64,000 nucleotides of DNA from Bowmanella pacifica (lineage in GTDB: Bacteria > Pseudomonadota > Gammaproteobacteria > Enterobacterales > Alteromonadaceae): NCBI RefSeq assembly GCF_014645355.1, contig NZ_BMLS01000006.1, positions 173,759 to 237,758 of the forward strand, written 5' to 3'. This document shows, piece after piece, positions 47,767 through 58,571 of the stretch. The notes beneath the pieces are model-generated. The model saw only the letters and a list, made by a program, of their open reading frames with translations. It did not search any database and had not been told where the DNA came from. Both the position numbers and the translations under genes were made by a program. Within the stretch, counting starts at the first letter, position 1. Each line of letters begins with the position of its first letter.

Positions 47767-48416
47767 CGCCCATCGGGCTGCATAAATTGCTTAAACAACA
47801 CGCCTGCCTGCGTACGGTTAATCACTTCGAGCTTACGCAGAATAGCCGACACATGCTGTTTAATGGTGGTTTCCTGAACCTGCAACTCCCAGGCAATTTG
47901 TTTGTTCAACAAGCCATCTGCCACCATCTTCAACACCTTAAATTGATGTGGGGTTAATTGACTGAGCTTGTCTGCAAAATCACGTTCGGCGGTAGCCGGG
48001 CCAGAGCCTTGTTCAAACTGCATGCCGTCTGGCAACCACTGTTCACCGTCCAGCACTGCTTCCACCGCCTGGGCAATACACTCCAGCGGCGCGGATTTAG
48101 GCAAATAACCACTGGCACCAAAGTCCAGCGCGCGGCGGATAATATCCGGGTCTTCCTCTGCCGAGACAATCAGAACCTGCACGCCTGGATAGGCATTTCG
48201 TAGGCTGGTCAGGCCGGTTAAGCCCTGATTTCCGGGCATATTCAAATCCAGAAAAACCAGCTCTACCGAGGCATGTTCAGCCAGGGTGGATAAGGTTTCT
48301 TCCAGGTTCGCCGCCTCCAGAATCTCACCGCCCAACGCGGCCTGAATGGCTTGCTTCATGGCACTGCGAAACAAAGGATGGTCGTCGGCAATAATGGCTC
48401 TGGCTTGACTGGTCAT
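47763..48416 (-). CDS. LuxR-family response regulator (CrbR-like)
   Basis: 217 residues. Receiver domain 1-120 with acidic pocket in IIADDHPLF, phospho-Asp in VFLDLNMPGNQGL (about 58) and SASGYLPKSAP-type Lys (FGASGYLPKSAPLECI). The C-terminal LuxR helix-turn-helix is at about 150-212 (LTPHQFKVLKMVADGLLNKQ, ETTIKQHVSAILRKL). Likely partner of the convergent CrbS-like kinase, overlapping by 4 bases, and a candidate activator of acetate and acetyl-CoA genes, perhaps including the PHB locus next door. Confidence 0.9.
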   Translation of the reverse strand: MTSQARAIIADDHPLFRSAMKQAIQAALGGEILEAANLEETLSTLAEHASVELVFLDLNMPGNQGLTGLTSLRNAYPGVQVLIVSAEEDPDIIRRALDFGASGYLPKSAPLECIAQAVEAVLDGEQWLPDGMQFEQGSGPATAERDFADKLSQLTPHQFKVLKMVADGLLNKQIAWELQVQETTIKQHVSAILRKLEVINRTQAGVLFKQFMQPDGR

Positions 48417-48476
48417 AATGGTAATACTTGGCTCCGGGACCTTAACTATCTTTCAGGTTGGCAATCAGATCAAGAA

Positions 48477-48495
48477 GGGGCGGAAAAACCGCCCC
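48477..48495 (-). terminator. Hairpin after the TonB-dependent receptor gene
   Basis: GGGGCGG-ttttt-CCGCCCC on the minus strand, followed by TTCTTG; a moderate terminator 18 bases past the receptor stop. Confidence 0.55.
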
Positions 48496-48512
48496 TGTTC
48501 ATTTCCTATCGG

Positions 48513-50765
48513 TTAGAAACGATAACCTACTGTCAGGCTAATAGTCCTTGGATCACCGTAGTAAGCAGCCAGGGTAGTATCGCCACCAAATCCTGGCAGG
48601 TAACTGCCATCTGGATTGATGCCACCCACGAAGGAATATCCACCTACCATATACTCCTCATCGGTCAGGTTTTTAGCATGCAGTCCGGCATACCAGTTGC
48701 CTTCCACACTCTCCCAACTAACGCTTAAATTCACCATGCCATAGCCATCCTGTTTGAGAATTGCGTTATCTTCAAACAACAGGTAATCATCGCGATAATA
48801 GTAGCCACCGTTAAACACAACAGGGCCAAAGTCGGTGTCCAGGGCATATTTAGCTGCCAAAGATATTGTGTAGTCAGGCGTATTTGACAGGCCCACAAGC
48901 GGCGTGCCTATGCTTTCATCCTGCTCCAGCTCGGCGTCCATATAACCCAGCGCCAAATCAAAGCTGAGGTTATCGGTCGCCACATAAGTCATTTCAGCTT
49001 CAAGCCCCTTCACTTTTGACTTGGCGGCATTACCCAGGTTCTGACCCAATATGGTGGGATCATTAGGATCCGGTTCCACCACAATATATTGCCTGTCTTT
49101 GTGATTCAGCCAGAACAACGTGACATTGGTACGCCACTGTTGATTCCAATCTTTCTTCATACCGAACTCAACAGAGTCAGCCACCTCAGGATCAGCAGCT
49201 TCCTCATTCGCACTGGCTCTTGGGTTGAAGGTGCCGGATTTAAAGCCTTGCGAATAGCTGGCGTAGAACATGGTGTCACGATCCATCTGATACTCAACAC
49301 CGATGCGGGGGGTAAAGCGATTCCAACTGGCCGTTTTAGGTGCATCCAGCACGCCGTCACCATCGCTATCCACACCCAGACTCATTGGCACCCCAGTTCC
49401 AGGCGCTCTTGTATACCCCTCAACCCAGTCGCTATTGGGATAAGCTACTCCAGGCAGGAAACCGTAGTATACGCTGGCCTCTTTCTCTTCTTTGGTGTAA
49501 CGCGCCCCGACCGTCAGCGAGAGTTTTTCTGATATATCAATGCTGCTTTGCGCATAAGCGGCATAGGCCTCACTGTTGTTACAACCCGCTGTTTCCAGTG
49601 TGACACCAAGCCCCCCTAAAATGGCATCAAATACACCACAGGACTCGCTATCATAGGCATACAAGCCACCGACTAAACTGAAGCCTTCGCCCTGATAATT
49701 GGCCTGTAATTCATGGCTGGTGTTTTCATCGTCATACACGGCCGGTACATCAAATAGATTAATGCCGGTATTATCAAAGTCGATATTGGTGGGTGAATCG
49801 CTCTTTCTAGAGGCGCCAATGTACTTAAGAGATAAGTCATCATTGACATCCCAATTCACCATCAGGCTAATGCCCTCCAACTCCACCTTATTCCATGTTG
49901 GCAGGCTGGTGTAGGAGTCGTACTTGTTATCTGGAATAGGCGCGTCAGTGAGCAAACTGGGCACTAAGCGATAACCGCCTTTGGCATTGGAGTCATCGGT
50001 GGTTTTATCCCAGTTTAAGCGCATAAACCAATCATCACTGGGATGGAACTCCAAGGTAACCCGGGCGGCTTTGATATCTTTGTTGTAGTTTTCCTTATCT
50101 TCGCCATTGGGGGCAACCAGGAAAGTACCAAAACCGTCACGGTTTAAGTCACCATAGCCAAAACCGAGAAACAATTTATCCTCAATCAACGGGATCTGCC
50201 CGGTCAGCTTAATATCACGCTGACTGAAACTGCCCACCGTTGCTTCGGCATTAAACTCGGTTCCGCCTGACATCTCCTTCGTGACGTATTTAACCGCACC
50301 ACCGACGGTATTTTTGCCGTACAAGGTCCCCTGAGGACCGCGCAATACTTCAATGCGCTGTACATCAAGCAAGTCCAACACCGCCCCTTGAGGACGTGCC
50401 ATATAGACATCGTCAATGTAAATGCCCACACCAGGCTCATAACCCCAAAGCGGGTCTTGTTGCCCAACACCACGAATAAATGCCGTCAGTGTCGAGTTTG
50501 TTCCCCGACTGGTCTGAAGCGTGGTGTTAGGCGAAAACTGCTGAACCTCTGTCAGCACAGAAATACCTTTTTCAGCTAACTCCATCGCGCCAATTGACGT
50601 AACGGCAACCGGTACTTCCTGAAGGCTTTCCACCGTCTTACGAGCGGTGACTTCGATACGCTCCAACCCTTTGGCCGCCTTTTCCGGCTCTTGGGCTACA
50701 GCAGGTACAGAGGCTAATGAGGCCGCTACGGCCAGGGCGCAGGATGTTCTATTCGAGAGTTTCAT
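48513..50765 (-). CDS. TonB-dependent outer-membrane receptor
   Basis: 750 residues. Signal peptide MKLSNRTSCALAVAASLASV followed by PAVAQ. A TonB box-like ERIEVTARK precedes the plug (about 40-160: LQEVPVAVTSIGAMELAEKG, FIRGVGQQDPLWGYEPGVGI, VEVLRGPQGTLYGKN-like IEVLRGPQGTLYGKNTVGGA). The 22-strand barrel ends in GDPRTISLTVGYRF with the terminal Phe. The type resembles Alteromonadales receptors for organic substrates rather than siderophores. It is divergent from the PHB/3-hydroxybutyrate genes, so uptake of PHB fragments is a reasonable inference. Start chosen at 50765 (signal peptide; GGAAGATGAAGCAT upstream). Confidence 0.88.
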   Translation of the reverse strand: MKLSNRTSCALAVAASLASVPAVAQEPEKAAKGLERIEVTARKTVESLQEVPVAVTSIGAMELAEKGISVLTEVQQFSPNTTLQTSRGTNSTLTAFIRGVGQQDPLWGYEPGVGIYIDDVYMARPQGAVLDLLDVQRIEVLRGPQGTLYGKNTVGGAVKYVTKEMSGGTEFNAEATVGSFSQRDIKLTGQIPLIEDKLFLGFGYGDLNRDGFGTFLVAPNGEDKENYNKDIKAARVTLEFHPSDDWFMRLNWDKTTDDSNAKGGYRLVPSLLTDAPIPDNKYDSYTSLPTWNKVELEGISLMVNWDVNDDLSLKYIGASRKSDSPTNIDFDNTGINLFDVPAVYDDENTSHELQANYQGEGFSLVGGLYAYDSESCGVFDAILGGLGVTLETAGCNNSEAYAAYAQSSIDISEKLSLTVGARYTKEEKEASVYYGFLPGVAYPNSDWVEGYTRAPGTGVPMSLGVDSDGDGVLDAPKTASWNRFTPRIGVEYQMDRDTMFYASYSQGFKSGTFNPRASANEEAADPEVADSVEFGMKKDWNQQWRTNVTLFWLNHKDRQYIVVEPDPNDPTILGQNLGNAAKSKVKGLEAEMTYVATDNLSFDLALGYMDAELEQDESIGTPLVGLSNTPDYTISLAAKYALDTDFGPVVFNGGYYYRDDYLLFEDNAILKQDGYGMVNLSVSWESVEGNWYAGLHAKNLTDEEYMVGGYSFVGGINPDGSYLPGFGGDTTLAAYYGDPRTISLTVGYRF

Positions 50766-50870
50766 ATGCTTCATCTTCCCATGCTTTGCAATCTGGTTGT
50801 TTGTTTTTTGTTGCATTTGTTAACAAGGTCAGGGGTACTCTAGAACAAAGTGGCGAAAAGGTATTCTGTA

Positions 50871-50884
50871 CCATAGTACTATGG
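50871..50884. promoter_or_regulatory. Perfect palindrome in the divergent receptor/GntP promoter region
   Basis: CCATAGTACTATGG is fully self-complementary, 105 bases upstream of the receptor start and 138 before the permease start. A candidate dimeric regulator site; the regulator is unknown (the nearby LuxR-type protein is one candidate). Confidence 0.45.
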
Positions 50885-51022
50885 GCGCTGCCCGCCTCCT
50901 GGCTCACAATCCGTAATGTCCTGTATTTAGTTAACAAAGGTCACCGGAGTAAGGATTGTGTTCCCGCTGCTCCAAAGTTAACGAACCTGACAGAAAACAG
51001 GTATACGGATAAAGGACAGCTT

Positions 51023-52318
<1,296 letters not shown>

Positions 52319-52332
52319 GAGTGAAAATAACG

Positions 52333-53514
52333 ATGCGTTTAACCCAAGGAAAATGGTGGATTGCCCTTATGCTGTTGCTTCATACCCAGTGTTTTGCCTC
52401 AGAGCTGCTAACCCAAAAACAGCGCTTTGACATACCTGAATTTACCACCTTTGGTGGCAAAACCATCAAACAGCTGCAAGTGGGCTACGAAAGCTACGGC
52501 ACACTCAATGCTGACAAATCCAATGTGGTGCTGATCACCCATTTCTTTTCCGGCAGCTCCCACGCGGCAGGAAAATATCAGCCAGAGGATGAAGCCCCAG
52601 GCTATTGGGATGCCATTATCGGCCCCGGAAAGGCCATAGATACTAACAAGTTCTTTGTGCTGAGCGTTGACTCACTGGTGAACTTTAACGCCCACGATCC
52701 TAATGTGATCACCACAGGGCCCGCTACCATTAATCCTGATACGGGCAAACCCTGGGGACTGGCCTTTCCGGTGGTCACCATTCGCGACTTTGTTAATGTG
52801 CAAAAAGCCCTGCTGGAGTCTTTAGGCATCACTAAGTTATATGCGGTAGCGGGCCCGTCTATGGGCTCCATGCAAGCACTGGAATGGGCAACCACCTACC
52901 CTGACTGGGTGCCACGGATGATCTCTGTGATTGGTGCCGGGCAGTCCGATGCCTGGACCGTGGCCGCACTGGAGCAATGGGGATTGCCCATTAAGCTGGA
53001 TCCCAATTGGAATAATGGTGATTACTACAGTAGCGAGCCACCGCTTGCAGGCTTAACCACAGGGCTGATGCTACTAACCCAACAGGCCTTATATCCGGAT
53101 TTTATTAACAGCAGCAACCCACAGCACCAAAGCCTGGAAGAAGGGCCGCTGGCTGACATTCACCAATCCCATCAGGTGGTCAACTGGCTACGCGGTATGG
53201 CACAGGCCAGAGCCAAGGTTACCGACGCCAATCATATGTTGTACTTAATCCGCGCCAGCCAGCTATTCCTGGCCGGCCAGGACAAGCCGCTGGCTGAGGC
53301 CATGCAACAGGTCAAAGCAAAAACCCTGTTTATTCCGGCCAGTCATGACTTGCTACTGATGCCCTACTTAGCCGAGCAGCCCCATAAAGCACTGCTTGCG
53401 GCAGGTAAAAATTCCACGCTTGTGCCCATTGTCGGCCCTATGGGCCATTTGGATGGTGTCGCCAACATCAATCAGGTTGCCGAGCAAATCCAACGTTTTC
53501 TTATGCAGGATTAA
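52333..53514 (+). CDS. Exported MetX-like alpha/beta hydrolase
   Basis: 393 residues. Signal peptide (about 1-23, WWIALMLLLHTQCFA) sets it apart from cytoplasmic homoserine O-acetyltransferases. The body is MetX-like: LQVGYESYGTLNADKSNVVL, THFFSGSSHAAGKY, nucleophile elbow AGPSMGSMQALEWATTYPDW, Asp in PASHDLLLMP and His in GPMGHLDGV. Since it is exported and sits between permease and PHB depolymerase genes, hydrolysis of hydroxybutyrate oligomers or esters is more likely than methionine synthesis (inference). The start at 52333 is preferred to a GTG at 52321 because of AGGAG spacing. Confidence 0.82.
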   Translation: MRLTQGKWWIALMLLLHTQCFASELLTQKQRFDIPEFTTFGGKTIKQLQVGYESYGTLNADKSNVVLITHFFSGSSHAAGKYQPEDEAPGYWDAIIGPGKAIDTNKFFVLSVDSLVNFNAHDPNVITTGPATINPDTGKPWGLAFPVVTIRDFVNVQKALLESLGITKLYAVAGPSMGSMQALEWATTYPDWVPRMISVIGAGQSDAWTVAALEQWGLPIKLDPNWNNGDYYSSEPPLAGLTTGLMLLTQQALYPDFINSSNPQHQSLEEGPLADIHQSHQVVNWLRGMAQARAKVTDANHMLYLIRASQLFLAGQDKPLAEAMQQVKAKTLFIPASHDLLLMPYLAEQPHKALLAAGKNSTLVPIVGPMGHLDGVANINQVAEQIQRFLMQD

Positions 53515-53516
53515 CC

Positions 53517-54512
53517 ATGAAGAAATCACTGATCCACGCGCTGGCGTTATCCGCACTGACCAGCTCAATGGTTTATGCCGAGGTACCCAAACTCAATCTG
53601 GATATTGAGCAAATTACCTTATCCGGTTTATCTAGCGGCGGCTATATGGCCAGCCAATTCCATCTTGCCCACAGCAACTGGGTAAGCGGTATTGGGGTCA
53701 TTGCGGCGGGGCCCTACTACTGTGCCCGCAACAGTATTCTGACTGCGCTGAATCAATGCGTGAATAAACAGGAAGGTGACATTCCGCTTAAGGAAATTCA
53801 GGCCACCCTGGATGGCTGGCGCACAGAAGGCTTAGTTGATCCGGCCGAGGGACTACAAGGCGACAAAGTGTGGCTGCTACGCGGCACCTTAGATGAAAAA
53901 ATTATTCAGCCGGTGGCTGACGCACTAGCGGCACAGTACCAAAGCTGGGTGGGAGATGAGCAAGTTCGCTATATTAGCGATCAGCCGTTTTCACATTTGT
54001 TCCCCACCGAATCCCAGGGCAGCGAATGCAGTACCTCAACGCCTCCTTTTATCGGCAACTGTGGCTTTGATGCAGCCAGCGATATGCTGAGCTTTATCAG
54101 CCCTAAGTCCAGCCCACAGCCAGCGGATAAAGCCGGTGAACTACTGAGCGTCGATCAGCAAAAGCTGGGGGGCGAACAGGCTTCAGGTATGGCTGACCAG
54201 GCGTTTTTGTATGTACCAGCTAGTTGTGCCGCCGGCCAGTCCTGCCAGGTGCATGTGAGCTTTCATGGCTGTAACCAGAATATCGAAGCCGTGGGTAACG
54301 ATTATGCCCGCCTGACCGGCATTAACCAGTGGGCTGACACGCACAATACCGTCGTGCTTTATCCGCAAACCAAACAGTCCACCTTAATGCCGCTCAACCC
54401 TCAGGCTTGCTGGGATTGGTGGGGCTACACCAACGAAAAATATGCCACTAAGCAAGGCCCGCAGATTCAGGCCGTAGCACAGATGATTAACGCATTGGCA
54501 GGAGTAAACTAA
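53517..54512 (+). CDS. Exported PHB depolymerase-like esterase
   Basis: 331 residues with signal peptide (MKKSLIHALALSALTSSMVYA). Nucleophile elbow LSGLSSGGYMASQFHLAHS, Asp in RGTLDEKI and His in VSFHGCNQNIEAVG fit the extracellular poly(3-hydroxybutyrate) depolymerase/esterase fold; WDWWGYT near the end is also typical. Six to eight Cys suggest disulphides outside the cytoplasm. It starts 2 bases after the MetX-like gene and overlaps bdhA by one base, so these are co-translated. Confidence 0.85.
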   Translation: MKKSLIHALALSALTSSMVYAEVPKLNLDIEQITLSGLSSGGYMASQFHLAHSNWVSGIGVIAAGPYYCARNSILTALNQCVNKQEGDIPLKEIQATLDGWRTEGLVDPAEGLQGDKVWLLRGTLDEKIIQPVADALAAQYQSWVGDEQVRYISDQPFSHLFPTESQGSECSTSTPPFIGNCGFDAASDMLSFISPKSSPQPADKAGELLSVDQQKLGGEQASGMADQAFLYVPASCAAGQSCQVHVSFHGCNQNIEAVGNDYARLTGINQWADTHNTVVLYPQTKQSTLMPLNPQACWDWWGYTNEKYATKQGPQIQAVAQMINALAGVN

Positions 54513-55276
54513 TGCAGCGTACAATTTTTATTACCGGCGGTGCCAGTGGGATAGGTCTGGGTATTGCCCACCACCTCGGCGCACTTGGAAACCAATTAAT
54601 TATCGCAGACATTCAGTTGGAAGCGGCTGAGCGTGCCTGCCAGCAGCTAAACGCAGAAGGTATCAATGCCAGGGCGATTGCGCTGGATGTGGCTGATGCA
54701 GAGCAAATAGCTACCTTACCCGAGCGCTTAGCACCGCTTAAGGTCGATGTGCTGATTAACAATGCCGGTATTCAGCATGTATCACGCCTGGAAGACTTCC
54801 CGCCAGCCAAATGGCAGCAGCTTATCAACGTGATGCTGGTGGGCCCGGCACTGCTTACCCAAACGTTTTTACCCGGTATGCGAGAGCGTAACTTTGGTCG
54901 TATTATCAATGTCGGTTCCATTCACTCGCTGGTCGCTTCACCTTATAAGTCAGCCTATGTGGCCGCTAAGCACGGCTTGCTGGGTTTTGCCAAAACCATG
55001 GCGCTGGAGCTGGGCGAACAGAACATCACTATTAATACCCTGTGTCCCTCCTACGTGAAAACGCCTCTGGTTGAACAACAAATCGCGGCTCAGGCCAAAG
55101 AAAATGCCATGAGCGAGGAAGAGGTGGTAAACAAAATTATGCTGGAACCTATGCCGAAAAAGGCGTTTATCGGTATCGATGAGCTGGCTGGCAGCGCTGC
55201 ATTTCTGCTGTCTGATGCGGCCAAAAACATTTGTGGTCAGACACTGGTATTGGACGGTGGCTGGACTGCCCGTTAA
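54512..55276 (+). CDS. bdhA: 3-hydroxybutyrate dehydrogenase
   Basis: NAD-dependent oxidation of 3-hydroxybutyrate to acetoacetate. 254-residue SDR: cofactor motif ITGGASGIGLGIA, NNAGIQHVSRLEDF, catalytic Ser in NVGSIHSLVASPYKSAYVAA and YxxxK in the same stretch; C-terminal LVLDGGWTAR. CPSYVKTPLVEQQI and the Gln and Lys positions are as in bacterial BDH. Last gene of the PHB-use operon; a terminator follows. Confidence 0.93.
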   Translation: MQRTIFITGGASGIGLGIAHHLGALGNQLIIADIQLEAAERACQQLNAEGINARAIALDVADAEQIATLPERLAPLKVDVLINNAGIQHVSRLEDFPPAKWQQLINVMLVGPALLTQTFLPGMRERNFGRIINVGSIHSLVASPYKSAYVAAKHGLLGFAKTMALELGEQNITINTLCPSYVKTPLVEQQIAAQAKENAMSEEEVVNKIMLEPMPKKAFIGIDELAGSAAFLLSDAAKNICGQTLVLDGGWTAR

Positions 55277-55297
55277 GGTGCTTTTGGGGTTAGAAAG

Positions 55298-55332
55298 CAA
55301 AACGCCGGCAAGATTGCCGGCGTTTTTTATTT
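55298..55332. terminator. Bidirectional terminator between bdhA and topA
   Basis: AACGCCGGCAA-gat-TTGCCGGCGTT followed by TTTTATTT on the plus strand; the minus strand has a weaker TTTTGC tail. Lies between convergent genes. Confidence 0.8.
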
Positions 55333-55356
55333 GACGTCTTTTATACTTTTCGTCAC

Positions 55357-57993
55357 TTACGACTTTTTACGTTTATCATCTGCGACCCATTTACCGTCTT
55401 TAAACCAGGCACTCCATCCAGTGGCCTTACCCTCTGGGGTTTCGGTCATCACATATTGCTGCTTGGTTTTACGGGAGAAACGTACCAGGGCTTTATTCCC
55501 CTCTGAGTCCTGCTTCGGCGCATCGGCCAGATACAAGAATTTTTCTGGCAGGCGGTCACGAAAACGGGCCAATTCTTCCACCAGCGGTGCACGGGTTTCC
55601 CTGGATTTAGGGAAGTTATGAGCCGCCAGAAAAATACCGGATGCACCATCACGCAGCACAAAGTGCGCGTCTGACTTGCTACAAGGCAATTCAGGCAAGT
55701 CAACCGGGTCTTCCTTAGGTGGCGCCACTTCGCCGTTTCTCAGCAGCTTACGGGTGTTCTTACAGGCCTCATTGGTACAACCGAAGTATTTACCAAAGCG
55801 ACCATTTTTAAGCTCCATATCGGCACCACAGCGGTCGCATTCAATCAATGGGCCGTCATAGCCTTTGATCTTAAAGGTACCCTGCTCGACCGCGAAACCT
55901 TTGCACACTGGGGTATTGCCACACACATGCAGCTTGCGCCCTTCATCGATAAGATAACTATCCATGGCCGTACCGCACAAATCACAGCGGCGCTTGGCAC
56001 GCAGTACCTCGGTTTCCAGCTCATCATCATCGTCAACCTTAACCACTTCGTCGCCGGAGGTGAGGTTCATGGTATGCGTACAGCGCTCTTTGGGCGGCAG
56101 GGCATAGCCCGAGCAGCCCAGGAACACACCGGTACTGGCAGTTCGAATGGTCATCGGCCGGCCACACTTGGCACAGGCAATGTCGGTCATTACCGCTTCA
56201 TTGGCACGCATACCGCCGTCTTCTGAGGGTTTTTCGGCCTGTAGCAATTTCTGATAGAAACCACCGTAAAATTGGTTCAGTACCTCTTTCCAGAACAGCT
56301 TGCCTTCGGCAATTTCATCCAGGTGCTGTTCCATGTTGGCGGTAAAATCATAGCTGATCAGATCCTGGAAGTTCTCCATTAGTCTGTCGTTAACGATCTC
56401 GCCCATTTTCTCGGCATAGAAACGCTTATTTTCCTGACGTACGTAGCCGCGATCCTGAATAGTCGAGATGATGCTGGCGTAAGTGGACGGTCGGCCGATA
56501 CCACGCTTCTCCAGCTCTTTTACCAGTGAGGCTTCACTGAAACGCGCAGGGGGTTTGGTAAAATGCTGCTTGGGATCCAGCTTGTCCAGCGCCAGTACTT
56601 CACCTTCTTTGACATCTGGCAGAGTCAGGTCATCATCGCCCTTACCTCGCACTTGCGGTTGCACGCGGGTCCAACCGTCAAACTTAAGTACGCGACCTTT
56701 GGCATTCAGCTCAAATTCACCGGCCTGCACACGGATGGTGGTGGCATCATACTTAGCCGGAGTCATCTGACAGGCCACAAACTGACGCCAGATCAGCTCA
56801 TACAAGCGCTGGGCATCACGTTCCATATCCGACAGGGAGTCTGATTTAATCTGTACGTTAGACGGACGAATGGCTTCGTGCGCTTCCTGTGCGCCCTCTT
56901 TGCTGCCATAACGCAGTGCTGACTCAGGTAAATACGCCTTACCAAAATTGTCCTGAATATAGTCCCGACACGCCTCCACCGCTTCACCGCTTAAGTTGGT
57001 GGAGTCGGTACGCATATAGGTAATGTGGCCAGCTTCATACAAGCGCTGTGCCATCATCATGGTTTTCTTTACCCCAAAGCCTAAGCGGGTACTGGCTGCC
57101 TGTTGCAAAGTGGAGGTAATAAAGGGCGCGGATGGACGACTTTGCGTAGGCTTGGACTCGCGGCTGACCACCTCATATCGGGCGTTTTCCAGCAGCGACA
57201 CCGCAGCCTGGGTTTGCGCCTTGTTAACCGGCTTAAACGCACTACCGGCTTGTTTCACCACCTGCATACGTAAGGCGTGTTTGGCCTGACTATGCAAATC
57301 GGCGTGTACATCCCAATACTCTTCTGGCACAAAGGCCTTAATTTCACGCTCGCGCTCTACCACCAAGCGAACCGCTACCGACTGAACACGGCCAGCGGAC
57401 AAACCGCGGGCAATCTTCTTCCATAGCAGTGGCGAAACCATAAAGCCCACTACCCGGTCGAGGAAACGCCGGGCCTGCTGAGCATTGACCCTGTCCATAT
57501 TGACTTCACCCGGCTGAGCGAAAGCCTCTTGAATTGCGTTTTTGGTGATTTCGTTAAACACCACACGCTTAAAGGTTTTGTCCTTCTCGCCAATGAGCTC
57601 ACGCAAATGCCAGGCGATGGCCTCTCCTTCTCTATCCAAGTCCGTTGCGAGGTAGATAGTGTCAGCAGTCTTAGCCAGCTTTTTCAGCTCATTAACCACT
57701 TTTTCCTTGCCGGTCAGGGTTTCATAGTGAGCTTCCCAGTCATTTTGTGGGTCCACCCCCATACGATCCACCAGTTTCAGGTACTCATGGTGGCGCAGGT
57801 AAGCCTCCCGCTTAGCATCGGACAAGGTCTTAAGTTCTTTACTGGATTTTTTAGCCGGTACATTGCCCAGTGCTTTGGTTGGCAGGTCCCGAATATGCCC
57901 GACACTGGATTTGACAATAAAGTCACTGCCCAGGTACTTATTGATTGTTTTGGCTTTTGCAGGGGACTCGACGATTACCAGGGATTTTGCCAT
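55357..57993 (-). CDS. topA: DNA topoisomerase I
   Basis: Type IA topoisomerase relaxing negative supercoils; 878 residues, near E. coli (865). TOPRIM domain 1-150 ([40 protein letters not shown]), active-site Tyr in [16 protein letters not shown], and in the C-terminal part several zinc-ribbon four-Cys modules ([36 protein letters not shown]). The C-terminal tail ends in VADDKRKKS. Monocistronic. Confidence 0.97.
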   Translation of the reverse strand: MAKSLVIVESPAKAKTINKYLGSDFIVKSSVGHIRDLPTKALGNVPAKKSSKELKTLSDAKREAYLRHHEYLKLVDRMGVDPQNDWEAHYETLTGKEKVVNELKKLAKTADTIYLATDLDREGEAIAWHLRELIGEKDKTFKRVVFNEITKNAIQEAFAQPGEVNMDRVNAQQARRFLDRVVGFMVSPLLWKKIARGLSAGRVQSVAVRLVVEREREIKAFVPEEYWDVHADLHSQAKHALRMQVVKQAGSAFKPVNKAQTQAAVSLLENARYEVVSRESKPTQSRPSAPFITSTLQQAASTRLGFGVKKTMMMAQRLYEAGHITYMRTDSTNLSGEAVEACRDYIQDNFGKAYLPESALRYGSKEGAQEAHEAIRPSNVQIKSDSLSDMERDAQRLYELIWRQFVACQMTPAKYDATTIRVQAGEFELNAKGRVLKFDGWTRVQPQVRGKGDDDLTLPDVKEGEVLALDKLDPKQHFTKPPARFSEASLVKELEKRGIGRPSTYASIISTIQDRGYVRQENKRFYAEKMGEIVNDRLMENFQDLISYDFTANMEQHLDEIAEGKLFWKEVLNQFYGGFYQKLLQAEKPSEDGGMRANEAVMTDIACAKCGRPMTIRTASTGVFLGCSGYALPPKERCTHTMNLTSGDEVVKVDDDDELETEVLRAKRRCDLCGTAMDSYLIDEGRKLHVCGNTPVCKGFAVEQGTFKIKGYDGPLIECDRCGADMELKNGRFGKYFGCTNEACKNTRKLLRNGEVAPPKEDPVDLPELPCSKSDAHFVLRDGASGIFLAAHNFPKSRETRAPLVEELARFRDRLPEKFLYLADAPKQDSEGNKALVRFSRKTKQQYVMTETPEGKATGWSAWFKDGKWVADDKRKKS

Positions 57994-58571
57994 ATAATCT
58001 TTTGCTCTTAATTCTTCATGCTCGCTTCCTTCACTAAGGAAGCATCAGATACGCCTGTTTGTTGCTTGGCGATAAGTATTTTTTTAGATATATCCACAAT
58101 AAGAGAGGAAAACAAGGTTTACTTCCGTTCATCTTCCTTTATATACCACCAGCTTACATTTGCCTTACCAGTGATTAGCATCTTAGCGTTTTTCTATTCC
58201 GGGGCGATTCTCGTTAACCCTGGCCCATAACGCAAGTGTTCAATTTCCATAAAGGTATTCAAGTTTAGGCGAACTGCTCAAATATCCAGCAAAAGAGAAA
58301 TTTTCTAGAATTTTTTTCAAATGCAGAGTTATTCGCCTTAAAACTGCTAAGCTATTGAATAAATTAAAAATGCTTTGGTAGTTATGCGCTCAGACAGCGG
58401 CTTTATTCATCCTGACGCTTTTGACCGCCATGGTATGCATCTCAACCCTATTATGCAAATTTGGCAGGGGGATAATAAAACCTTATAGTGGCGCCGTCTC
58501 TTGCCCGCTGCCACGCTCATATGTCATGCCGGCGCAGGAATGCAACCCCTTAGCGAGGAATCGGAAAGACA
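57994..58571. other. Gene-free stretch between topA and astB
   Basis: No convincing gene. It must hold the divergent promoters of topA and astB. A 34-codon frame (58384-58488, MRSDSGFIHPDAFDRHGMHL, then NPIMQIWQGD) is open but has no clear ribosome site and no recognised family. ATTGAATAAATTAAAAATGC at 58353-58372 weakly resembles an ArgR box, which would make sense before an arginine-catabolic gene. Confidence 0.35.

Noticed and set aside
52333..53514. Calling this gene metX (methionine synthesis)
   Set aside because: A signal peptide and the polyester-use context argue against a cytoplasmic homoserine acetyltransferase.
58353..58372. ArgR box upstream of astB
   Set aside because: Only one half matches well; the second half departs from the consensus.
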